Shown here piece by piece: positions 1 through 6,493 of a stretch of 8,501 nucleotides of DNA (position 1 is its first letter; each line of letters opens with the position of its first letter). The stretch covers positions 1 to 8,501 of the forward strand of contig CAKUMG010000197.1 of assembly GCA_934667465.1 (NCBI GenBank), in the 5' to 3' direction. Made by a program: the position numbers and the translations under genes. Origin of the DNA: an uncultured Actinoplanes sp. GTDB taxonomy: Bacteria > Actinomycetota > Actinomycetes > Mycobacteriales > Micromonosporaceae. Below the pieces are notes generated by a model that did not search any database, was not told the DNA's origin, and saw nothing but the letters and a program-made list of their open reading frames with translations.

Positions 1-2178
1 GTGGAGGCGCACGCCGCCGCCCGGGCCGCGTTCACGCGGGTGCGGGCGGGCGCCGCGGCGTACGGCAAGGCCCTGAAGAAGGCCCTTGATCTGCGGGACG
101 ACGGGCTGCGGCGCGCCGCCACCGATCCGCGCTTCCGGGAGGCCGTCACGTGGCAGAACCGGCGGGCGCGGCGCACCGGCGTGGACGCGGTCGCCCGGCC
201 CGGCGGCAGCGGGTCGCAGCACCGCCAGCACCAGGCGCTGGTGGCGACGTATCTGCAGCGGTACTGCGCGAAGAACGACACGATCGGCTTCTTCGGGCCG
301 GTCGGGTGGGCCCGGGTCGCCGGTACGGGTGCGCCGGTCACCGTCCGGCACTCCCCGGGCGGGCTGGCGCGGCGCACGGTGTACTTCGAGAACTGGGCGG
401 TCGCCGACGTCGCGGACGCGCTCGCGGCGGCGGACGAGCGGCTGCATCCGTGGCTCGTGCCGCGCCGGATGCCGTACCTGAGCGTCGAGGGTGACCGGCT
501 GCTGCTGCCGCTGACCCCGCCGGTGACCCTGGACCCGGACACCGCGCGGCTGCTCGCCGCGTGCGACGGCACCCGGACGACCCGCGAAATTGCCGCCGCC
601 GTGGGCCTGGCCGAGGACAAGGCCCTGCGGCTGCTCGGCGAGCTGCGCGACGCGCGCCGGATCTCGTGGTCGTTCGAGGTGCCCAAGGAGGACCTGTTCC
701 CGGAGCGGGCGTTGCGGGCCCGGCTCACGGCCGCGGGCAGTCCGGAAGCCCTGACGAAGCTCGACCGCCTCGAAGCGGCCCGCGACGACGTCGCCCGCGC
801 GGCCGGCGACCCGGACCGGCTCGACGACGCCCTCGCGCGCCTGGAGGACACGTTCACCGGGCTGACCGGGACCGCCGCCACCCGCCGGGCCGGGAAGGTC
901 TACGCCGGGCGGACCGTGGTCTACGAGGACTGCCGCTCCGGGACGGAGGTGACGCTCTCCGAGGACCTGCTGGGTACCCTGTGGCCGGCGCTGAGCCTGC
1001 TGCTGGAGAGCGCCCGCTGGTTCACGTACGCCGGGTCGGCCCTGTTCCGGCGGGCGTGTGCCGAGCGCTACCGGGAACTGGCCGCCCGCAGCGGGTCGGC
1101 GGCCGTGCCGTTCGCCGACTTCTGGCTGTGGGCCAACGACGTGCTCTTCGACGCGCCGGACCGGCTGATCGCCCCGGTCGTGCGGGGGCTGCAGGACCGG
1201 TGGGCCCGGATCCTGCCCGCCGCTGGGGGAGGCAGGATCACCGCCGGGTCGGCCGGGCTGCGCGACGCCGTGCTGCGGGCCTTCGCCGCACCCCGGCCCG
1301 GCTGGGCGGGGGCCCACCAGCACAGCCCGGACGTCATGCTCGCCGCGGCCGGCCCGGACGCCGTGGCCCGCGGCGACTTCCAGTGGGTCGTCGGCGAGGT
1401 CCACCCCGGCGTCAACACGCTGCGCTCGGCGCTGTTCGTGGCCCAGCACCCCGACCCGGGCGCGCTGCGCGCGGCGATGGCGGCGGACCTGCCCCGGCGG
1501 CGGATCGTCCTCGCGGCGACCGGCGAGGAGGGCGGCGCCCCGGCCCGGATCACCGACCAGCTCGTCACCGGCCGCGACCTGCGGCTCGTCTTCGGGCACG
1601 ACAGCGGCGGGCTGGACCCGGCCACCGCGCTGCCCGTGGCCGACTGCATCCTGCACGAAACAGCCGGGGTGCTCACCGTGGCCAGCCGCGACGGGCGGCA
1701 CCGGATGCCGCTCGCCGAGGTCATCGGCGAGCCGGTGATGCTGCAGCTGCTGCAGCGCTTCGACGTGCTGCGGCCCGCCGCGCACCGGCCCCGGCTCACC
1801 GTCGACCGGGTGCTCTGGTCCCGGGAGAGCTGGTCGTTCCCCGCCGCGGAGCTCGGCTTCGCCCGCACCGGCGACGAGGGCGAGCGCTTCCGGCAGGCCC
1901 GCCGCTGGCAGCGCGAGCACCGGCTGCCCCGGCACACGTTCGTCTCGACACCTGTCGAGAAGAAGCCGTTCCACCTCGACCTGACCAGCCTCGCCTCGCT
2001 CGACGTGTTCGCGCGGGCCGTGCGGCGCACCACCGCCGCCGGGCCCGCCGCGGCGCTGCGGCTCAGCGAGATGGTCCCCGGCCCCGGCGAGACGTGGCTG
2101 ACCGGGGCGGACGGCCGCCCGCACACCGCGGAGCTGCGGCTGGTGGCCGTCGACACACGGAAGGACCAGGCGTCATGA
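1..2178 (+). CDS. Lantibiotic dehydratase-like protein (LanB N-terminal type), 5' partial
   Basis: The 725 visible residues resemble the actinobacterial 'lantibiotic dehydratase' family (LanB glutamylation domain). In LanB enzymes this domain uses glutamyl-tRNA to glutamylate Ser/Thr; in the related PEARLs it adds an aminoacyl-tRNA-derived amino acid to a peptide. Landmarks are KNDTIGFFGPVGW at residues 91-103, a segment at about 177-223 that reads like the PqqD-type winged helix (RRE-like peptide-binding fold of NisB), GRTVVYEDCR at 303-312, HSPDVM at 441-446, GDFQWVVGEVHPG at 458-470, and a C-terminal block PFHLDL (656-661) plus SEMVPGPGETWL (689-700). The protein stops right after this block, so the LanB elimination (SpaB_C) domain is absent. 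The GTG at position 1 is probably not the true start: family members carry a further N-terminal region of roughly 100 residues, and the reading frame is open to the window edge. It overlaps the downstream NRPS by four bases (ATGA). The family call is firm; the reaction is not known, and canonical lanthipeptide dehydration looks unlikely. Confidence 0.85.
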   Translation: MEAHAAARAAFTRVRAGAAAYGKALKKALDLRDDGLRRAATDPRFREAVTWQNRRARRTGVDAVARPGGSGSQHRQHQALVATYLQRYCAKNDTIGFFGPVGWARVAGTGAPVTVRHSPGGLARRTVYFENWAVADVADALAAADERLHPWLVPRRMPYLSVEGDRLLLPLTPPVTLDPDTARLLAACDGTRTTREIAAAVGLAEDKALRLLGELRDARRISWSFEVPKEDLFPERALRARLTAAGSPEALTKLDRLEAARDDVARAAGDPDRLDDALARLEDTFTGLTGTAATRRAGKVYAGRTVVYEDCRSGTEVTLSEDLLGTLWPALSLLLESARWFTYAGSALFRRACAERYRELAARSGSAAVPFADFWLWANDVLFDAPDRLIAPVVRGLQDRWARILPAAGGGRITAGSAGLRDAVLRAFAAPRPGWAGAHQHSPDVMLAAAGPDAVARGDFQWVVGEVHPGVNTLRSALFVAQHPDPGALRAAMAADLPRRRIVLAATGEEGGAPARITDQLVTGRDLRLVFGHDSGGLDPATALPVADCILHETAGVLTVASRDGRHRMPLAEVIGEPVMLQLLQRFDVLRPAAHRPRLTVDRVLWSRESWSFPAAELGFARTGDEGERFRQARRWQREHRLPRHTFVSTPVEKKPFHLDLTSLASLDVFARAVRRTTAAGPAAALRLSEMVPGPGETWLTGADGRPHTAELRLVAVDTRKDQAS
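530..669 (+). other. RRE-like winged-helix segment inside the LanB-like protein
   Basis: Residues about 177-223 of the LanB-like protein read L-D-P-D-T-A-R-L-L-A-A-C-D-G then a T-T-R-E-I-A helix and a L-R-L-L-G-E-L recognition-like helix ending RRISW. This is the usual signature of PqqD-like winged-helix modules ('x-aLxxcDGxrTvxEIA...lxxLxxxgli'). In NisB an equivalent fold binds the substrate leader peptide. The pattern is seen in the sequence; peptide binding by this protein is inferred. Confidence 0.5.
2159..2165 (+). promoter_or_regulatory. Ribosome-binding site for the NRPS gene
   Basis: GGAAGGA lies nine bases before the ATG at 2175, inside the end of the LanB-like gene. It supports 2175 as the NRPS start, although the reading frame is open far upstream. 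Confidence 0.6.
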
Positions 2179-5165
2179 CCGAGCACGACACCTACGTGCT
2201 GCCCGCCTCGCTCAACCAGCACCGGCTGTGGCTGCTCGACCAGCTCGCCCCGGGCGGAGCCACCTACAACATCGCGTGGGTGGTCCGGCTCGAGGGCGAC
2301 CTGGACCGCCCGGCCCTCGAAGCCGCGCTCGGGCTGCTGGTCGCGCGGCACGAGAGCCTGCGCACCCACTTCACCGCCGTGGACGGCGAGCCCCGCCAGG
2401 TGATCGTCCCGCCGGCACCGGTGCGGCTCGGCACGGCGGCGAGCGTGGCCGAGGTGGCCCGCGAGCCGTTCGACCTGGCCACCGGGCCGCTCACCCGGTT
2501 CGTGCTGCTCGCCGACGGGCGGCTCGCCGTGGTCGTGCACCACGCTGTCGCCGACGGGTGGTCGTTCGGCCTGCTGTTCGCCGAACTCGCCACCGCGTAC
2601 GCCGCGTACGCGACCGGGACCGAACCCGACCTGCCCCCGGTGCCGGTCCAGTACGGCGACTTCGCGATCTGGCAGCGCGACCAGGCGGGCCGGGGCGCGT
2701 TCGACGACGACCTGGCCTACTGGCACCGCGAGCTGTCCGGCGCGCCGACCCTGCTCGACCTGCCCGCGGACCGGCCGCGGCCCGCCGAACAGACCGACGC
2801 GGGCGGGCTGGTCCGGTTCACCGTGCCGTCCGAGCTGGCTGCGCGGCTGCGCGCGTACCCCCTCTTCTCGGTTCTGCTCGCCGGTTTCCAATCCCTGCTG
2901 CACCGGCTCAGCGGGCAGGACGACCTGCTCGTCGCCGTGCCGGTGGCCGCGCGGACCCGGCCGCAGACCCGCGACGTGGCCGGGTTCTTCGCCAACACCC
3001 TCGCGCTGCGCGCCACGATCGGGCCCGGCACCACGTTCGCCGGGGTGCTCGCGGCGGCCCGGGCCTCGGCCACCGCCGCGCAGACCCGCCAGGAGGCGCC
3101 GTTCGAGCAGCTCGTGGACCGGCTCGGGGTGCCGCGCGGGCTCGCCCACCCGCCGCTGGTGCAGGTGATGTTCGCCGTGGACGAGCCGCCGCCCGCCCGG
3201 ACCGCCGCGGGCCTGCGGATCGTGCCCGAGCTGTGGGAGAACGGCACCGTCAAGTTCGACCTGACGCTGACCGTCGAGGACCGGCCGGACGGCCTCACCG
3301 GGCGGATCACCTACCGGACAGACCTGTTCGATCGGGTACGCATCGAGCGTCTCGCGGCCCAGTATGTGACCCTCCTGAAAGCCGCTCTGGAGGAGCCGGA
3401 CACGCCGGTCGCCGCGCTGCCGCTGCTGCGCCCCGACGAGGAGACCGAGCTGCTGCGGCAGAGCACCGGGGACCCGCTGCCGCTGCCCGCCGCCACCCTG
3501 ACCGAGCTGTTCGCCAAGCTCGACGGGGACGGCGTGGCCGTCGGCGCGCTCACCTACCGGGAGCTCGACGAGCGCGCCGACAAGCTGGCGCACCTGCTCC
3601 GCGAGCACGGCGTGACCGCGGACGTGCCGGTCGGCCTGCACCTGGGCCGCAGCGCCGACCTCGTCACCGCGATCCTCGCGGTGTGGCGCGCGGGCGGCGG
3701 CTACCTGCCCCTCGACCCGGCGCTGCCCGCCGCCCGCCTCGAGACGATGGTGGCCGCCGCCCGGCCACCGGTCGTGGTGACCGACGGCCCGACGACGATG
3801 TTCCCGTCGGTGCTGCGGCTCGACGAGGTCGGCTGGGACACGGTGCCGCGCACCCGGCCACCCGGCGGCGCCCACCCGGAATCGCTCGCCTACCTGCTCT
3901 ACACGTCGGGCTCGACCGGCGAGCCCAAGGGCGTGGCCGTGCCGCACCGGGCCCTCGTCGACCTGCTGGCCGGCTTCGACCGGCTGCTCGGGCTCACCCC
4001 CGCCGACCGCGTCGCCGCGATCACCACCGCCGCGTTCGACATCTCCGTCGTGGAGCTGGTGCTGCCGCTGCTGGCCGGCGCCCGGATCGAGCTGATCGAC
4101 GCGGACACCGCCCGGGACGCGGTTCTGCTGCGCGCGGCGCTCGCGGATCGCGGGATCACCGTCGCGCAGGGCACCCCGGCGACCTGGCGGATGCTGGTCA
4201 CCGCGGGCGGCGTGCCGGACACCGTGCGGCTGCGGATCAGCGGCGGCGAGGCGCTGCCCCGCGACCTCGCCGACCGGCTGCGCGGGCCCGGGATCACGCT
4301 GATCAACGGGTACGGGCCGTCCGAGACCACCGTCTACTCCACCGCGGGCCCGGTCGGGGCGCACGGCCCGGTGTCGCTGGGCCGGCCGACCCCGAACACC
4401 CGGGTGCACCTGCTCGACCCGGCCGGGCGGCCGGTGCCCGCGGGCGCGACCGGCGAGATCCACCTCGGCGGGCCCGGCGTCGCCCGCGGCTACCTCGGCC
4501 AGGCCGGGGCGACCGCCGCCCGGTTCCGGCCCGACCCGTACGAGCCCGGGGCCCGGCTCTACGCCAGCGGCGACCTGGCCCGGCGGCTGCCGGACGGGAC
4601 CCTCGCCTACCTGGGCCGCGCCGACCGGCAGCTCAAGGTGCGCGGGTTCCGGATCGAGCCGGGCGAGATCGAGACGCTGCTGCGGGCCCGCGACGGCATC
4701 GACGACGCCGTCCCCGCCGCGCTCGTCGTGCTCGACACGTTCCCCCGCACCGGCAGCGGAAAGATCGACCGGGCCGCGCTGCCCGAGCCCGTCTGGCGGT
4801 CCGGGGAGGACCGGGAGATCGCGCCTGAGGAGCAGCAGCTCGCCGAGCTGTGGGCGGAAGTGCTCGGCCTGCCCGCGGTCGGCGCGCACGACAACTTCTT
4901 CGCCCTGGGCGGCCACTCGCTCACCGCCGCCCGCCTGATCGCCCGCATCCGCGCCGTCCTCGGCGCGGACGTGACCCTGCGCGACCTGTTCGCCGCCCCC
5001 ACCGTCGCCGAGCTGGCCCCCCTGATCGGCACGGCCGGGACGGCACCGGAGACAGCGGCGACCACACCGGACCCCGACCGCCTGCCCGCGTCGCTCGACG
5101 ACCTCTCGGACGCCGAGATCGACGCGCTGCTCGACCTGTTGACCACCGAGGAGGATTCGGCATGA
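2175..5165 (+). CDS. Single-module NRPS, C-A-T, with shortened adenylation domain
   Basis: A 996-residue nonribosomal peptide synthetase module that would load one amino acid and condense it with an upstream acyl or peptidyl thioester. The condensation domain starts at once (ASLNQHRLWLLDQL near residue 12) and has the active-site motif HHAVADG at 122-128 plus FFANTLALR. The adenylation domain has A2 (AGGGYLPLDP), A3 YTSGSTGEPKG at 576-586, A4 FDISVVEL at 621-628, A5 NGYGPSETT at 711-719, A7 YASGDL, hinge GRADRQLKVRG with D817, and the A10 lysine K863 in GSGKIDR. The carrier domain has DNFFALGGHSL with the phosphopantetheine serine S915. D817 to K863 is 46 residues; the equivalent D430 to K517 of GrsA is 87, so about 41 residues of the C-terminal subdomain are missing in frame. 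Mapped on GrsA, the specificity residues read D622 I623 V626 Q665 I688 G690 G712 V720 Y721 K863, closest among common codes to glycine. There is no TE, E or MT domain. An acidic tail (about 965-996) may be a docking element. Start 2175 is set by the ATGA overlap, the RBS and the family N-terminus. The assignment is certain; whether the A domain is active is open. Confidence 0.95.
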   Translation: MTEHDTYVLPASLNQHRLWLLDQLAPGGATYNIAWVVRLEGDLDRPALEAALGLLVARHESLRTHFTAVDGEPRQVIVPPAPVRLGTAASVAEVAREPFDLATGPLTRFVLLADGRLAVVVHHAVADGWSFGLLFAELATAYAAYATGTEPDLPPVPVQYGDFAIWQRDQAGRGAFDDDLAYWHRELSGAPTLLDLPADRPRPAEQTDAGGLVRFTVPSELAARLRAYPLFSVLLAGFQSLLHRLSGQDDLLVAVPVAARTRPQTRDVAGFFANTLALRATIGPGTTFAGVLAAARASATAAQTRQEAPFEQLVDRLGVPRGLAHPPLVQVMFAVDEPPPARTAAGLRIVPELWENGTVKFDLTLTVEDRPDGLTGRITYRTDLFDRVRIERLAAQYVTLLKAALEEPDTPVAALPLLRPDEETELLRQSTGDPLPLPAATLTELFAKLDGDGVAVGALTYRELDERADKLAHLLREHGVTADVPVGLHLGRSADLVTAILAVWRAGGGYLPLDPALPAARLETMVAAARPPVVVTDGPTTMFPSVLRLDEVGWDTVPRTRPPGGAHPESLAYLLYTSGSTGEPKGVAVPHRALVDLLAGFDRLLGLTPADRVAAITTAAFDISVVELVLPLLAGARIELIDADTARDAVLLRAALADRGITVAQGTPATWRMLVTAGGVPDTVRLRISGGEALPRDLADRLRGPGITLINGYGPSETTVYSTAGPVGAHGPVSLGRPTPNTRVHLLDPAGRPVPAGATGEIHLGGPGVARGYLGQAGATAARFRPDPYEPGARLYASGDLARRLPDGTLAYLGRADRQLKVRGFRIEPGEIETLLRARDGIDDAVPAALVVLDTFPRTGSGKIDRAALPEPVWRSGEDREIAPEEQQLAELWAEVLGLPAVGAHDNFFALGGHSLTAARLIARIRAVLGADVTLRDLFAAPTVAELAPLIGTAGTAPETAATTPDPDRLPASLDDLSDAEIDALLDLLTTEEDSA
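2202..3440 (+). other. Condensation domain of the first NRPS
   Basis: C1-like SLNQHRLW, the catalytic HHAVADG motif (codons 2538-2558), GDFAIWQ, FFANTLALR and the PFEQLVDRL...HPPLVQVMF block appear in the usual order. It ends near the linker LPLLRPDEE. The segment between AARLRA and FSVLLAGF is about six residues shorter than the matching part of the second condensation domain in this window. The first His and the Asp of the motif are intact, so catalysis is plausible. Subtype (LCL, DCL or starter) cannot be decided by eye; the boundaries are approximate. Confidence 0.85.
3495..4800 (+). other. Adenylation domain, glycine-like code, missing part of its C-terminal subdomain
   Basis: The large N-terminal subdomain is complete (A1 LTYRELDERA, A3, A4, A5 and A7 all present). 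After A8 (RGFRIEPGEIE, residues 823-833) the normal course would be '...DAVV', two or three strands with a 'LVAYVV' core, then 'LPxYMVPAAFVVLD'. Here the chain goes directly from GIDDAV (841-846) to PAALVVLD (847-854), near base 4710. The reading frame and the K863 loop are retained, so if real the change is a clean in-frame contraction and not a degraded gene. Confidence 0.85.
4815..5030 (+). other. Thiolation (peptidyl carrier) domain
   Basis: EEQQLAELWAEVLGL, then DNFFALGGHSLTAARLIARI with S915 (codon 4917-4919) as the 4'-phosphopantetheine site, followed by VTLRDLFAAPTVAELA. This is a standard carrier-domain layout, tethering the amino acid activated by the preceding adenylation domain. 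Confidence 0.92.
5148..5154 (+). promoter_or_regulatory. Ribosome-binding site for the monooxygenase gene
   Basis: GAGGAGG lies seven bases before the ATG at 5162 and within the last codons of the NRPS gene. It fixes the monooxygenase start at the ATGA overlap. Confidence 0.7.
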
Positions 5166-6493
5166 CCGCCTGTCCGGACCAGGCAGTGATCATCGGCGCG
5201 GGACTGGCGGGCTCGCTGGCCGCCCTGTTCCTGGCCCGCCGCGGCTACCAGGTCGCGGTCTACGAGCGCCGCCCCGACCCGCGCAGCGCCGCCGCCGGCC
5301 CCGGCGGGCGCTCGATCAACCTGGGGCTCTCCGCCCGCGGCATGCGCGCCCTCGACGCCGCCGGCCTGCTCGACGAGGTGCTCAAGCGCAGCGTGCCGAT
5401 GCGCGGCCGGGTGGTGCACCGCCCCGACGGCACCCAGCGCTTCCAGCCGTACGGCGTCCGCGGCCACGAGATCCTGCACTCGGTCCTGCGCGACGACCTG
5501 ATCCGGCTGCTCGTCGACGCCGCGGAGGCGCTGCCCGGGGTCCGGTTCCACTTCGGCCGCCAGGTGCTCGGGCTCGACCGCGACACCGGCGACGTGGAGG
5601 TCGCCGGTGAGCCCGGGCCGGTGCGGGCCGCGCTGGTCGTCGGCGCCGACGGCGTATTCTCCACGGTCCGCCGGCGCATGCAGCACGGCCTGCGCGCCGA
5701 CTACGCCCAGGAGTTCCTGCCCTGGGGCTACACCGAGCTGACCATCCCGGCCGGCCCCGGCGGCGAGCCGCGGGTCCGGCTCGAGGCGCTGCACGTGTGG
5801 CCCGGCGAGGACGCGCTGATGGTCGCGCACCCGAACCTCGACGGCTCGCTGACCTGCTCGCTGTTCATGGCGCACGAGGGGCCGGTGAGCTTCGCGGCGC
5901 TGCGCACGCCCGCGGACATCCGGGCGTTCTTCGACCGGGCCTTCCCGGACGCGCGGGCGCTGATGCCGGACCTGGCCGAGGAGATCCTCGCGCATCCGGT
6001 CGGGCAGCTGGTGACCGTCCGGACGGGACCGTGGCACCACCGGGACCGGGTGGTGCTCGTCGGCGACGCGGCGCACGCCGTCTACCCGTTCTTCGGGCAG
6101 GGCATGAACGCCGCGTTCGAGGACTGCCTGGTCCTCGACGAGTGCCTCGGCGGCGCGGCCGGTCGGGGCGCGGCCCTCGCCGCGTACGAGCGGACCCGCC
6201 GCCGCCACACCGACGTGCTGGCCGACCTGTCGGTCCGCAACTTCGAGGAGCTGAGAGCGCGGGTCCACCGGCCGGGCTACGTGCTCGCCGCGGCCGCGGA
6301 CCGGGCGCTGTCCCGGCTGCTGCCGCACCGCTGGGTGCCGCTCTACACGCTGGTCGCGCACACCACCACCCCGTACGCCGACGCGCTGGCCCGTGTCCGC
6401 CGCCAGCACCGCCTCCTCGGCGCCGCCGCCGCGACCGCCGCCGTGGCAGCGACCGCCGCAGCCGTGATCACCCGGAGGCGGGCGGCATGCTGA
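5162..6493 (+). CDS. kmo: Kynurenine 3-monooxygenase-like FAD hydroxylase
   Basis: A 443-residue class A flavoprotein monooxygenase that matches kynurenine 3-monooxygenase (KMO) along its length; KMO hydroxylates L-kynurenine to 3-hydroxykynurenine using NADPH and O2. Seen here: the dinucleotide-binding GAGLAG at 12-17 with E35 ending the second strand, GRSINLGLS at 49-57 (a KMO hallmark), R83 in PMRGR and Y97 in PYG at the positions of the substrate-binding Arg and Tyr (human R85, Y99), GYTELTIP, HVWPGEDALMVAHPNLDGS, GDAAHAVYPFFGQGMN at 301-316, and VPLYTLV with Y395. Length is close to bacterial and eukaryotic KMO. The last ~25 residues (418-442) are a hydrophobic Ala/Val-rich stretch followed by RRR, resembling the membrane-associating KMO tail. 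Its place between NRPS genes suggests it makes a building block (3-hydroxykynurenine, or later 3-hydroxyanthranilate-type units), not general tryptophan catabolism; no kynureninase or tryptophan dioxygenase is in the window. A related aryl substrate, free or carrier-bound, remains possible. Confidence 0.87.
   Translation: MTACPDQAVIIGAGLAGSLAALFLARRGYQVAVYERRPDPRSAAAGPGGRSINLGLSARGMRALDAAGLLDEVLKRSVPMRGRVVHRPDGTQRFQPYGVRGHEILHSVLRDDLIRLLVDAAEALPGVRFHFGRQVLGLDRDTGDVEVAGEPGPVRAALVVGADGVFSTVRRRMQHGLRADYAQEFLPWGYTELTIPAGPGGEPRVRLEALHVWPGEDALMVAHPNLDGSLTCSLFMAHEGPVSFAALRTPADIRAFFDRAFPDARALMPDLAEEILAHPVGQLVTVRTGPWHHRDRVVLVGDAAHAVYPFFGQGMNAAFEDCLVLDECLGGAAGRGAALAAYERTRRRHTDVLADLSVRNFEELRARVHRPGYVLAAAADRALSRLLPHRWVPLYTLVAHTTTPYADALARVRRQHRLLGAAAATAAVAATAAAVITRRRAAC
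6474..6478 (+). promoter_or_regulatory. Ribosome-binding site for the DUF6875-like gene
   Basis: GGAGG lies eight bases before the ATG at 6487, inside the last codons of the monooxygenase gene. The start overlaps the monooxygenase stop as ATGCTGA. Confidence 0.65.

Noticed and set aside
561..2174. The NRPS reading frame stays open far upstream of 2175
   Set aside because: The upstream translation is Arg/Ala/Gly-rich nonsense overlapping the LanB-like gene. The RBS, the ATGA overlap and the normal C-domain N-terminus all place the start at 2175.
1..2178. Reading the first gene as evidence for a classical lanthipeptide cluster
   Set aside because: There is no elimination domain, no LanC cyclase and no precursor peptide in the window, and the neighbours are NRPS and KMO-like genes.
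1068..4916. Very long open frame on the minus strand opposite the LanB-like and NRPS genes
   Set aside because: It is a by-product of high-GC coding: its protein is a low-complexity Arg/Gly/Pro/Ala mixture with no domains, while the + strand carries clear NRPS motifs.
6416..6480. GCC/GCG-rich run at the end of the monooxygenase gene as a tandem repeat
   Set aside because: It is explained by an Ala/Val-rich hydrophobic tail in frame; the unit is not regularly repeated.
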